DNA of 8,436 nucleotides, taken from Candidatus Methanoperedens sp. (lineage in GTDB: Archaea; Halobacteriota; Methanosarcinia; Methanosarcinales; Methanoperedenaceae). A program made the translations under genes and the position numbers. Position 1 is the stretch's first letter. Each line of letters starts with the position of its first letter. The stretch lies in NCBI GenBank assembly GCA_027460605.1, contig JAPZAN010000122.1, positions 1 to 8,436 of the forward strand, in the 5' to 3' direction. Under the pieces are notes generated by a model, which worked only from the letters and a program-made list of their open reading frames with translations, searched no databases and was not told where the DNA came from. Below are positions 1 to 7,246 of the stretch, piece by piece.

Positions 1-383
1 TTAGCGATAGCTATCTAACAAAATTCAATAGATATATAAAAATACAGAAAAAACATGAAAAAGTAGGCAGCTTAAGCATGAATATTCATCACATGCTCAA
101 AATTCAGGGAAAATTACAAGTTAATCGAAATCCTCTATATTCTTTTCTTATTAACTTTGAACCCCCTGATTTAAAACAGTCTTTAAGCCGCCCTGAGATA
201 CGGCAAATTTCCGGAAAAACAAATAAACAGGTGCTTACAGAGGATGTTTTGCGAAAAATAATAAAGGGTCTGGAAGATGAAGCTGACATAACAAAATTTG
301 AGGTTTTTTATTACCCCATATGGTTTGTAAACCTGGAAAACAGGAGCCTGAAAATAGATGGGGTCACAGGGAAGGAAATTTGA
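1..383 (+). CDS. C-terminal part of an unidentified protein, cut by the window edge
   Basis: The frame containing the ATG at 78 has no stop back to base 3, so at least 126 residues are encoded here and the true start is probably outside the window. The ATG at 78 has no convincing Shine-Dalgarno before it, which also favours an internal methionine. The visible part is soluble and charged. Its end reads FEVFYYPIWFVNLE, then LKIDGVTGKEI: an aromatic 'YYP-W' strand followed by a 'DG-TG' turn. I have a weak impression of this layout at the C-terminus of some archaeal ATPase-like proteins (HerA/DUF87 type), but no nucleotide-binding motif is in view, so I assign no function. The stop (TGA) is at 381-383. 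No hairpin or long T run follows directly. If the gene really starts at 78, it encodes 101 residues. Confidence 0.6.
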   Translation, partial: SDSYLTKFNRYIKIQKKHEKVGSLSMNIHHMLKIQGKLQVNRNPLYSFLINFEPPDLKQSLSRPEIRQISGKTNKQVLTEDVLRKIIKGLEDEADITKFEVFYYPIWFVNLENRSLKIDGVTGKEI

Positions 384-466
384 AGGCTCGGTTTGGTTTT
401 GTAGCTATGTGAAAGCGCCAGCGCCAATCTCAGCAGATATTATTTATATAATTTAATAATTACTGT

Positions 467-483
467 CCGAAACCTTTTTATAT
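467..483 (+). promoter_or_regulatory. BRE/TATA promoter for the DUF2892 gene
   Basis: CCGAAA (467-472) followed by TTTTTATAT (475-483) matches the purine-rich BRE plus TATA-box layout of archaeal promoters. A start about 25 bases downstream would fall near 504-506 and give a leader of about 30 bases. A second AT-rich stretch (441-460, TTTATATAATTTAATAAT) could also act as a TATA box. Confidence 0.55.
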
Positions 484-504
484 CATACGATTTCAAACAT
501 CCCT

Positions 505-533
505 TGGAGTATATATGGAAACTCCACAGGAGG
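505..533 (+). promoter_or_regulatory. Leader hairpin and Shine-Dalgarno before the DUF2892 gene
   Basis: TGGAGT (505-510) and ACTCCA (521-526) form a perfect 6-bp inverted repeat with a 10-base loop, ending one base before AGGAGG (528-533). AGGAGG is a near-ideal Shine-Dalgarno four bases before the ATG at 538, and it fixes that start. The hairpin would hide an alternative GGAG (506-509) that precedes an out-of-frame ATG at 515. It would leave the proper AGGAGG free. Whether it regulates anything is unknown. Confidence 0.45.
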
Positions 534-537
534 AATT

Positions 538-738
538 ATGGAAAAAAATGCTGGAACTATTGACCGTATTATAAGGGTTGTTATCGGGATAGTCCTGTTG
601 TATGCAGTTGCGACCGGTATGGTTCAGGGAATTGTAATGTACGTGGCAGGGCTCCTCGGCATAATGATGCTGGTTACTGCGGCACTTGCCTACTGCCCGC
701 TGTATCCGGTAATGAAAATAAACACTGCCTCAAAGTAA
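538..738 (+). CDS. DUF2892 family small membrane protein (YgaP transmembrane-like)
   Basis: A 66-residue protein with the whole DUF2892 pattern. It has an N-terminal polar segment ending in TIDRIIRV (residues 7-14), then two hydrophobic helices (about 12-28 and 30-52) with glycines spaced along them, and a closing CPLYP (Cys53-Pro54) before a short polar tail INTASK. The family is widespread and usually about 60-70 residues, so this copy is complete. In bacteria the domain also occurs fused to rhodanese (YgaP), which links it loosely to sulfur chemistry. For the stand-alone form no biochemical role is established. The start at 538 is set by AGGAGG at 528-533. The gene has its own BRE/TATA and an oligo-T end, so it is probably monocistronic. 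The single cysteine next to the membrane exit is the only obvious reactive residue. Confidence 0.9.
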   Translation: MEKNAGTIDRIIRVVIGIVLLYAVATGMVQGIVMYVAGLLGIMMLVTAALAYCPLYPVMKINTASK

Positions 739-752
739 AAATAAATGGCTTA

Positions 753-776
753 ATTTTGTATTTTTTTCTATTTTTT
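753..776 (+). terminator. Oligo-T terminator after the DUF2892 gene
   Basis: Fifteen to forty bases after the stop codon there are three T-rich runs: TTTT (753-756), seven T (761-767) and six T (771-776). Successive T runs without a required hairpin are the usual archaeal intrinsic termination signal. Confidence 0.55.
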
Positions 777-800
777 ACTTCATCCTTTTCGTGCCCTCAC

Positions 801-818
801 GATGACGATTTTGTCATC
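801..818. repeat. Short perfect inverted repeat between convergent genes
   Basis: GATGAC (801-806) and GTCATC (813-818) are a perfect 6-bp inverted repeat around a 6-base loop. It lies between the convergent DUF2892 gene and the small minus-strand gene, and its right arm overlaps that gene's TGA stop (817-819). It could end transcription on the minus strand or protect a 3' end, but no T run follows it on that strand. Confidence 0.35.
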
Positions 819-954
819 ACACTAACCCGAACGCCTCTAGCGCCACCAATAGCAAAAATATCATTAATGCTATTTTTATCCATTGCGGGCTAATATAATA
901 TGAGAATTTTGGTTTAGCCTTCCCTTTTATTATTGCATCTACTTTGTCTTCCAT
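817..954 (-). CDS. Putative 45-residue single-pass membrane protein
   Basis: On the minus strand an ATG at 954 opens 45 codons ending in TGA at 817-819. The product has two clear parts. Residues 1-24 are polar and basic: MEDKVDAIIKGKAKPK, then FSYYISPQ. Residues 25-45 are almost wholly hydrophobic: WIKIALMIFLLLVALEAFGLV, with a single Glu40 near the end. This is the layout of a small protein with a cytoplasmic basic N-terminus and one C-terminal membrane helix. Codon use looks ordinary. The Shine-Dalgarno is weak (AGGACGGGT, about 5 bases before the start), but a TATA-like TTTATTTAA lies about 32 bases upstream, which would give a nearly leaderless mRNA. I do not recognise a family. No other gene occupies 739-1119. 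A chance frame of this length is possible, so the call rests on the polar/hydrophobic arrangement and the promoter spacing. Confidence 0.5.
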   Translation of the reverse strand: MEDKVDAIIKGKAKPKFSYYISPQWIKIALMIFLLLVALEAFGLV

Positions 955-985
955 CGATATACCCGTCCTACTTTTTATCGTATCA

Positions 986-1000
986 TTAAATAAAGTTTAC
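986..1000 (-). promoter_or_regulatory. Possible TATA promoter for the 45-residue gene
   Basis: Read on the minus strand this is GTAAACTTTATTTAA: a purine-containing BRE-like GTAAAC followed by TTTATTTAA. A start 25-27 bases downstream would fall near 963, about 9 bases before the ATG at 954. The assignment is by position and composition only. Confidence 0.3.
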
Positions 1001-1076
1001 GCCCCTCCTCTGGCTTCTTACTCTTCTTAATGCCTATGTCACCTTCGCCAAGGTTTTGCAGTCCATACCATGTTTG

Positions 1077-1084
1077 TTATATAT
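1077..1084 (+). promoter_or_regulatory. Possible TATA box for the DUF2298-leuS operon
   Basis: TTATATAT at 1077-1084 would place a transcription start near 1105-1107, giving a short leader of about 14 bases before the ATG at 1120. The sequence before it is not a strong BRE. GTGAT at 1107-1111 could pair weakly with the 16S 3' end. Confidence 0.4.
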
Positions 1085-1119
1085 CTGAAAAAAGTATTAA
1101 ACGCCTGTGATGTTGCCTT

Positions 1120-3243
1120 ATGGGATTAAACCTGTTTGATATCGTAGTCTGGTGGCTGGTTTTAGAAATTATTGGTCTGGCAGCGTTTCCTATCGCTTCG
1201 CAACTTGCCCGAAATTTGAAGGACAACGGATACTCACTTTCAAAGCCTCTCGGATTATTGCTCCTGACATACATTAGCTGGATAATTTCAATATTTTCCG
1301 GCTACTCTTATTTTTCAGTTTTGATTTCTCTGGCGGTTATCGGGGCAAGTTCATTTGTAATCTGTCTTGTAAAAGGAAAACCGCAGGTTGATAAAAAATA
1401 CTTAATCGAATTTGAACTCCTGTTTGCCGGGGCATTCGTGGCTTTTGCGATAATTCGCGCATACAGCCCTGATATTTACTGGACAGGCGGTGAGAAATTT
1501 ATGGACATGTCGTTTATTAACGGACTCCTCAGGACTTCGCAATTCCCGCCCCAGGACCCCTGGATGTCAGGCACGGTCATGTATTATTATTATTTCGGCT
1601 ACCTCATTGTAGCTGATTTGATAAAGCTCACCGCGGTTTTGCCATCCATAGCGTTCAACCTTGCGACCGCCTCATTTTTTGCCCTTGCTTTTACAACAGC
1701 GCTGGGTATTGGATATAATCTTACAGAAAAAATGAAGTACGGGATAATTACTGCATTTCTTGTAACAATAGCAGGAAACCTTGTGGGTTTTTTCCAGTTA
1801 ATGGATGTGTTGATCAGCAAAAATAATGTGATAGATAACATCCTGTCGTTCAATTACTGGCCAAGCTCGCGTGTTATTCCAGATACAATTAACGAGTTCC
1901 CGTTTTTCAGTTTTCTTCAGGGCGATGTCCATGCCCACATGATATCCATCACTTTCCAGCTTCTTATTATACTCCTTCTGCTCAACATCTTCAAATCCAA
2001 TGCACTGGAGACTATTCCGGTACTGGCGCTTGGACTGGCTATAGGTTTCATGTATCCATTGAATACATGGGATTACCCGGTTTACCTCATTCTGTCAGTC
2101 TTTATCATCGGTTATAATTCATTTCTATCAAAAAAAAATGTAAAGCCAGCCGCATCAAAATATTATTTGAAAATAATCCTGGCAATAGTCGCTATGGCTG
2201 TATTCAGTTATCTATTCTATCTACCGTATCATATTTCATATAATCTCGATAGGACCATTTCATTCGTACCCGATGGACGGACGCAACTTGTATATTATCT
2301 CGCTATTTATGGATTGTTCCTTTACCTGATATCCAGGTTTGTCATATCGAAATCAAAAAAATCAATCCCCAGACCACTGTATTTAATAACAGCCCTCATT
2401 TTGCTTTCCATTCTCTCCATAGTATTGAAGTTTGAATTATTGATTTTGCTTGTCCCTATGCTAATCCTGTCAATCATGTCATTTTTAAAAGAACAGGATA
2501 AGCCCGGGGTTTTTGTGATAATCCTGATAATAACAGGCACTCTATTATCATTATTCTGCGAGCTTTTTTATATAAAAGATGAGCTTGGAAGCGCAAATCC
2601 TGATTTTATCCGCGAAAATACGGTCTTCAAATTATATCTTGATAACTGGATTCTATGGGCTGTTCCTGCCGGCTATGCAATATTCCAATTCAGGGACTCC
2701 TTTTCCCAAAAAAAGATGTGGGGAATTTTTGCAATAATCCTGATCCTGATGGTTTCCGTATATCCGCTATTTGCCACTATCGGAAAGTCGGGAATGTTCA
2801 GGGGAGAACCATCCCTTGATGGGGAAATGTATGTAAAAAAGGAACATCCCCAGGATTACATGGCGATTTTGTGGTTCAGGAATATTACGGGGCAGCCTGT
2901 GGTTTTGCAGGCAACCGGTGAACCGTACAAATGGAATACTTATATAACCGCCTTTACCGGTCTTCCCACAGTGTTAGGATGGGGGGGACACGAAATCAAC
3001 TGGAGATCGAACTATTCGCAAATAAATACACGATTTTCGGATGTGAATATCATGTATACTTCCCTTAATCCGGGCGAAGTTGACGCGCTTTTAAGAAAGT
3101 ACAATGTATCTTATATCTATTTTGGAGAGGTTGAGGTAAAAAGATACGGAAGCCCTGGACTTTTTGATTCCCATCCTGAAATGTTTCCCAGAGCATTCGA
3201 ATACGGGGATGTGGTTGTTTATAAAGTCGAGCCAAACCGTTAA
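1120..3243 (+). CDS. DUF2298 (Chlor_Arch_YYY) multi-pass membrane protein
   Basis: A 707-residue protein with around fifteen hydrophobic segments over residues 1-555 and a soluble C-terminal part from about 555. It carries the marks of DUF2298, named for its tyrosine run: a DIYWTGGEKFMD loop at 118-129 (Asp118, Glu125, Asp129), DPW at 146-148, YYYYFGY at 155-161, QGDVHAH at 267-273 (Asp269, His271, His273), NTWDYP at 315-320 and GWGGHE at 620-625. The acidic loop after the early helices and the membrane-plus-soluble layout resemble GT-C glycosyltransferases that use lipid-linked sugars. A role in glycan or surface polymer assembly is therefore an inference, since the family has no settled activity. 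The length is usual and no motif is missing. The Shine-Dalgarno is weak (GTGAT, 1107-1111). It is followed after 33 bases by leucyl-tRNA synthetase on the same strand, so the two are probably one transcript. Confidence 0.9.
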   Translation: MGLNLFDIVVWWLVLEIIGLAAFPIASQLARNLKDNGYSLSKPLGLLLLTYISWIISIFSGYSYFSVLISLAVIGASSFVICLVKGKPQVDKKYLIEFELLFAGAFVAFAIIRAYSPDIYWTGGEKFMDMSFINGLLRTSQFPPQDPWMSGTVMYYYYFGYLIVADLIKLTAVLPSIAFNLATASFFALAFTTALGIGYNLTEKMKYGIITAFLVTIAGNLVGFFQLMDVLISKNNVIDNILSFNYWPSSRVIPDTINEFPFFSFLQGDVHAHMISITFQLLIILLLLNIFKSNALETIPVLALGLAIGFMYPLNTWDYPVYLILSVFIIGYNSFLSKKNVKPAASKYYLKIILAIVAMAVFSYLFYLPYHISYNLDRTISFVPDGRTQLVYYLAIYGLFLYLISRFVISKSKKSIPRPLYLITALILLSILSIVLKFELLILLVPMLILSIMSFLKEQDKPGVFVIILIITGTLLSLFCELFYIKDELGSANPDFIRENTVFKLYLDNWILWAVPAGYAIFQFRDSFSQKKMWGIFAIILILMVSVYPLFATIGKSGMFRGEPSLDGEMYVKKEHPQDYMAILWFRNITGQPVVLQATGEPYKWNTYITAFTGLPTVLGWGGHEINWRSNYSQINTRFSDVNIMYTSLNPGEVDALLRKYNVSYIYFGEVEVKRYGSPGLFDSHPEMFPRAFEYGDVVVYKVEPNR

Positions 3244-3276
3244 AGCTTTTTACTTACAGGTTGTGCAAAAGGGCGA

Positions 3277-6150
3277 ATGAAAGAAAGGTATGACCCGCAT
3301 GAAATAGAGGAGAAATGGCAGCGTAAATGGGCTGAGGCAAAAATATACGAGTCCGATCCTGATCAAGATAATGAAAAAAAGTTTTTTATCACGATACCAT
3401 ATCCGTATTTAAACGGGAACCTTCATGCAGGTCATACCAGAACGTTCACGATAGGCGATGTGATTGCACGATACAAACGCATGCTGGGCTACAATGTTCT
3501 TTTCCCCATGGGTTTCCACGCCACGGGAACTCCGATAGTGGGGCTTGCAGAACAGATACAGAAAAAGGACCCGGAGACGATACGTGTCTATAATAAGCTC
3601 CATGAAATACCGCTTGACGTCTTGGATACCATACAGACACCCGAGCAAATCGTGGAATATTTCAGCAGGGAAGCCGAAGCGGCTATGAAAAGCATCGGTT
3701 TTTCAATCGACTGGAGACGAAAATTCACGACTACAGACCCGCATTACCAGAAATTCATAACATGGCAGTTCAACCTTCTCCATTCCAAAAATAAGGTGGT
3801 GAAAGGGGCGCATCCTGTCAGGTGGTGCCCGAACGATGAAAATCCTGTTGAAGACCACGATATCTTAAGAGGCGAGGATGCCACAATTATTGATTATACG
3901 CTTATCAAATTCAAACTCGATAACGATATTCTTCCCTGCGCCACACTGCGTCCTGAAACCGTATTCGGGGTTACGAACTTATGGGTAAATCCGGAAAACC
4001 ATCATGTAAGGATCAAGGTGAACGATGAGACTTGGATAGTCAGCAAAGAAGCATATCTTAAACTTAAATTTACGGATAAAAACGTGGAGCTTGAAGGCGA
4101 TGTCAGCGCCGAGGAATTAATAGGCAAAAAAGTGAAAAACCCGGTCACGGCTTCTTATGTTTTGATACTGCCGGCTTCGTTTGTTAGCCCTGGGAACGGC
4201 AGCGGTATCGTCATGAGCGTGCCTGCTCATGCGCCCTACGATTATCTTGCGCTTCGCGATTTAAAAGGCAAAGAGCTGGCAAAATACGGAATAACCGAAG
4301 ACGTTTCATCAATCCCGCTCATTTCCCTGATTAAGGTTCCTGAATACGGAAAATACCCTGCTGTCGATGCGGTCAATGAACTAAAAGTCAAAGACCAGAA
4401 CGACCCGAAGGCTGAGGAAGCGACTAAATTTGTTTACAGGCGGGAATTTCACGGCGGCGTACTGACAGAAACCACAGGAAAATATGCAGGCATGGCGGTT
4501 TCTAAAATAAAAGATGTCCTGACTCATGACCTTATCTCACTGGGAATTGCAGATGTTTTCTATGAATTCAGCGAGCAGCCTGTTATATGCAGGTGCGGAG
4601 CGACATGCGTAATTAAAATGGTAAAAGACCAGTGGTTCCTGAATTATTCAGAACCATCGTGGAAAGAACAGGTCTATAAATGCCTTGCCGGCATGCAGAT
4701 AATCCCGCCTGAACTGAGGGTGGATTTTGAAAATAAGGTTGACTGGTTAAAAGATAAGGCATGCGCGCGGCGCAAAGGACTTGGAACAAGACTCCCGTGG
4801 GATAAGGAATGGATGATAGAATCCCTTGGCGATTCCACCATCTACATGAGTTATTATATTATTGCAAAATACCTTGATAAGTTCAAACCCGAACAACTGA
4901 AGGATGAGTTTTTCAACTACTGTCTGCTCGGTGAGGGCACACCTGAAAATGCGGCGGCAAAGACCGGGATAGATATCGGCGTCCTCAAAGGAATCAGAAA
5001 TGATTTCATGTACTGGTATCCTGTTGATTTGCGCACTTCCGGGAAGGATTTGATCCCGAATCACCTGTTGTTTTTCCTTTTCCATCATGTGGCGATATTC
5101 CCGGATACCCTATGGCCGCGTGCGATTGCCATCAATGGTTTTGTATCGCTTGAAGGCGAAAAGATGAGTAAATCAAAAGGACCCCTGCTCACATTGAAAT
5201 CAGCAGTGAAAGAATTCGGGGCAGATATCACGCGCCTTTATATCCTGAGCACGGCAGAACATGTACAGGATGCAGACTGGCGTGCGGCTGATGTGGAATC
5301 CACCAGGAAACAGATTGAAAGATTCTATAAAACCGCTTTCGATATCATACATGATAAAAATAATGTGGAGGAAGCCGGGGAATTAAAATTCATTGATAAA
5401 TGGATGTTAAGCAAATTACAATACAGGATACAGGAAACTACGGATGCGCTTAATAAAATGCAGACAAGAAGGGCTGTCCAGAATGCATTTTACCTTCTCA
5501 TGAACGATATGAAATGGTATGAACGCCGGGGCGGAAGCGCCGCCAGAAAAAAGGTTCTTGGCACCTGGATAAGGTTGATGGCGCCTTTCACGCCCCACAT
5601 ATGTGATGAAATTGAAGAGGAATTGGGCGGGAAATTCATATCATTGGCAAATTATCCAGAAGCAGACCCATCGCTCATTGATAAGGGCGCAGAACTTGCA
5701 GAAGAGATAACTGGCAATACTCTTCGGGATATAGAAGAAATAATCCGCCTTATTAAGATTAAACCAAAAAGGATAGTATTGTACACTGCAGCATCATGGA
5801 AAAAGACTGTCCTGAAAAAAGCCATATTGATGAAAAAAGAGAATGCTCTTGATATGAAAAACCTCATGAATGCTCTCATGAGCGACCCAACGATACGCGC
5901 TTATGCGAAGGAAATACCAAAATTTGCCCAAAAAGTGATTACCGATATCCAGGGTATGGATGCAGAATTGATGAGTTCTTTGATAGATGTGGATTTTGAT
6001 GAGATTTCAGCTTTGAATGAAGCAAGGGAATTCCTGGGCAGGGCTGTTGAATGCCCGATTGAGATTTCAAGCGCGGATGCGCCCGGGTACGACCCGCAGG
6101 GAAAAAGCCGACAGGCGAACCCGATGAGACCGGCTATTTATATTGAATAG
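3277..6150 (+). CDS. leuS: Leucyl-tRNA synthetase, archaeal type
   Basis: A 957-residue class Ia synthetase that joins leucine to tRNA-Leu in the cytoplasm. Visible in order: the HIGH-type signature HAGH at 50-53 inside YLNGNLHAGHTRTF; the archaeal/eukaryotic-type CP1 editing domain from about 190, with TLRPET at 223-228 and the conserved editing-site aspartate Asp322 in VPAHAPYDY; a cysteine cluster CRCGATC at 438-444 that probably binds zinc; GDSTIYMSYY from 518; DLRTSGKDLIPNH in the returning Rossmann fold; KMSKS at 629-633; and an anticodon-binding helical region with APFTPHICDE. The end, RPAIYIE, is the usual archaeal LeuRS tail. The length matches archaeal LeuRS (about 960), so it is complete. 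AGGGCG just before the ATG is a poor Shine-Dalgarno, as expected for translation following DUF2298 33 bases upstream. Nothing suggests inactivation. Confidence 0.97.
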   Translation: MKERYDPHEIEEKWQRKWAEAKIYESDPDQDNEKKFFITIPYPYLNGNLHAGHTRTFTIGDVIARYKRMLGYNVLFPMGFHATGTPIVGLAEQIQKKDPETIRVYNKLHEIPLDVLDTIQTPEQIVEYFSREAEAAMKSIGFSIDWRRKFTTTDPHYQKFITWQFNLLHSKNKVVKGAHPVRWCPNDENPVEDHDILRGEDATIIDYTLIKFKLDNDILPCATLRPETVFGVTNLWVNPENHHVRIKVNDETWIVSKEAYLKLKFTDKNVELEGDVSAEELIGKKVKNPVTASYVLILPASFVSPGNGSGIVMSVPAHAPYDYLALRDLKGKELAKYGITEDVSSIPLISLIKVPEYGKYPAVDAVNELKVKDQNDPKAEEATKFVYRREFHGGVLTETTGKYAGMAVSKIKDVLTHDLISLGIADVFYEFSEQPVICRCGATCVIKMVKDQWFLNYSEPSWKEQVYKCLAGMQIIPPELRVDFENKVDWLKDKACARRKGLGTRLPWDKEWMIESLGDSTIYMSYYIIAKYLDKFKPEQLKDEFFNYCLLGEGTPENAAAKTGIDIGVLKGIRNDFMYWYPVDLRTSGKDLIPNHLLFFLFHHVAIFPDTLWPRAIAINGFVSLEGEKMSKSKGPLLTLKSAVKEFGADITRLYILSTAEHVQDADWRAADVESTRKQIERFYKTAFDIIHDKNNVEEAGELKFIDKWMLSKLQYRIQETTDALNKMQTRRAVQNAFYLLMNDMKWYERRGGSAARKKVLGTWIRLMAPFTPHICDEIEEELGGKFISLANYPEADPSLIDKGAELAEEITGNTLRDIEEIIRLIKIKPKRIVLYTAASWKKTVLKKAILMKKENALDMKNLMNALMSDPTIRAYAKEIPKFAQKVITDIQGMDAELMSSLIDVDFDEISALNEAREFLGRAVECPIEISSADAPGYDPQGKSRQANPMRPAIYIE

Positions 6151-6164
6151 GAATAAATCGTCTG

Positions 6165-6171
6165 AGTTTTT
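6165..6171 (+). terminator. Short T run after leuS
   Basis: GAGTTTTTA lies in the 25-base gap between the stop codons of leuS and the convergent prenyltransferase gene. Five T residues make a weak archaeal termination signal. No T run is seen at the matching place for the minus-strand gene, so its transcript may run antisense into the end of leuS. Confidence 0.25.
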
Positions 6172-6175
6172 ACCC

Positions 6176-7117
6176 CTAAGCCAATATTAATGCAAGGATT
6201 ACCGTCGGTATCCATTCGCCATCCACGAACAAATCCATAGTTTTTCCTATTTTTATGCCTTCCCTGCAAAAATGCAGGATATACCAGTATCCGTAAATAA
6301 TGAAGAAAACTAAAACAAGGAAATAGCCATGGAAATACCCTGCAAAATAGGAAAAGGCAAGCCATGGCAAGAGCGTTGAATTAAGAAGGAGCAAAAAAAT
6401 CTTCGTTTTATTCAATCCAAAAACTACAGGAATCGTTCTTACCCCGCTTGCCCTATCACCTTCTATGTCTCTTACGTCAGATGCGATAGAACCGAGAAAG
6501 ACACGTATGAAAAAAAAGTAAAAAATCAAAGAAATTAGAATAAAATCACTAAAGTAGACTGCTAACGGTAGAAAAGCCCCGATTACAGCCCATGATACTG
6601 CAACCGTGAAATTTTTTATTCCAACAATATCCTTTAATCTGAAGTTTGATACTTTAATACTATAAAAAATACCCATCAAAAAAGGAAATAGCATTATAAT
6701 GATGGCAAAAGGATTTTGTAAAAAGGATATCAATAGGGAAGCTATGAAAGATGCTATTACAGCAAAAATAATAATATTCTTATATTTTTCAATAAATCCC
6801 ACCCTCTCAGGATTGTTTATTAAATCTTCTTTCATATCTGAAAGTTTATTCAGACTGTATATGGAAAAAATACAGAGTGAAGAAGCGATAAGCAAGTTAA
6901 CATTGGCTCTTATGTTGTAGAGCAAAAAAGAAAAATAAGGTAGTAAAAATGCTGTCATCGCAATAAATAAAGAACTCTTCATCAAGAAGGCTATTAATTT
7001 ATTAAATATTATATATAAATATTTAAATAGCTCTTTGAAGACCAACCCTGTACCGGTTGTTCTGAATGTTTTGTTTATATACGTTCCTAAACTTATATTA
7101 TATTCTTCTACTGACAT
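6176..7117 (-). CDS. UbiA-family prenyltransferase, substrate unknown
   Basis: A 313-residue membrane protein with about eight or nine hydrophobic helices and both aspartate-rich motifs of the UbiA superfamily: NKLSDMKED at 90-98 (NxxxDxxxD; Asn90, Asp94, Asp98) and DVRDIEGD at 214-221 (Asp214, Asp217, Asp221), followed by RASGVRTIP. These motifs bind Mg2+ and the prenyl diphosphate that is moved to an aromatic or lipid acceptor. The residues after motif 1 (LINNPER) recall archaeal lipid-type UbiA enzymes, but I cannot tell whether the acceptor is a quinone head group, a heme-like ring, geranylgeranylglyceryl phosphate or something else. Residues 1-43 form an unusually long polar or amphipathic start before the first helix. 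The start is well supported: GGAGGATGA (CCTCC at 7127-7131) lies 9 bases before the ATG. The gene converges on leuS, and no partner pathway genes are in the window. Confidence 0.9.
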   Translation of the reverse strand: MSVEEYNISLGTYINKTFRTTGTGLVFKELFKYLYIIFNKLIAFLMKSSLFIAMTAFLLPYFSFLLYNIRANVNLLIASSLCIFSIYSLNKLSDMKEDLINNPERVGFIEKYKNIIIFAVIASFIASLLISFLQNPFAIIIMLFPFLMGIFYSIKVSNFRLKDIVGIKNFTVAVSWAVIGAFLPLAVYFSDFILISLIFYFFFIRVFLGSIASDVRDIEGDRASGVRTIPVVFGLNKTKIFLLLLNSTLLPWLAFSYFAGYFHGYFLVLVFFIIYGYWYILHFCREGIKIGKTMDLFVDGEWIPTVILALILA

Positions 7118-7230
7118 TTAATTCATCCTCCATTTATGTATTTATTAAAATTATTTTCAAATTTAAAAAATTTAAAATTTTTTATATTTATTCCATCGCT
7201 GATAAAATATGCCCCCTCGGCTTGGGCGCT

Positions 7231-7239
7231 CTTATAAAT
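7231..7239 (-). promoter_or_regulatory. Possible TATA box for the prenyltransferase gene
   Basis: Read on the minus strand, GCATTTATAAG contains a good archaeal TATA core (TTTATAA). It predicts a start near 7208-7210 and a leader of about 90 bases. That leader includes a very AT-rich tract at 7140-7192 with AAATTTAAAAAATTTAAAA-like repeats on the plus strand, where other TATA-like sequences exist, so the real start could lie closer to the gene. Confidence 0.35.
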
Positions 7240-7246
7240 GCGTGCC

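Noticed and set aside
413..425. Tandem GCGCCAGCGCCA, with another AGCGCCA at 839-845.
   Set aside because: Only two adjacent 6-base units and one distant match. This is too short and sparse to call a repeat family or CRISPR-like array.
1030..1110. 26-codon plus-strand frame just before the DUF2298 gene.
   Set aside because: It is proline/serine-rich with no ribosome site and overlaps the likely TATA box. It is best read as chance.
1077..1274. 65-codon minus-strand frame across the start of the DUF2298 gene.
   Set aside because: It is antisense to conserved DUF2298 sequence, has no ribosome site, and has shadow-like composition.
4747..5088. 113-codon minus-strand frame inside leuS.
   Set aside because: It lies wholly opposite conserved catalytic regions of LeuRS, so the frame is a by-product of codon use there.
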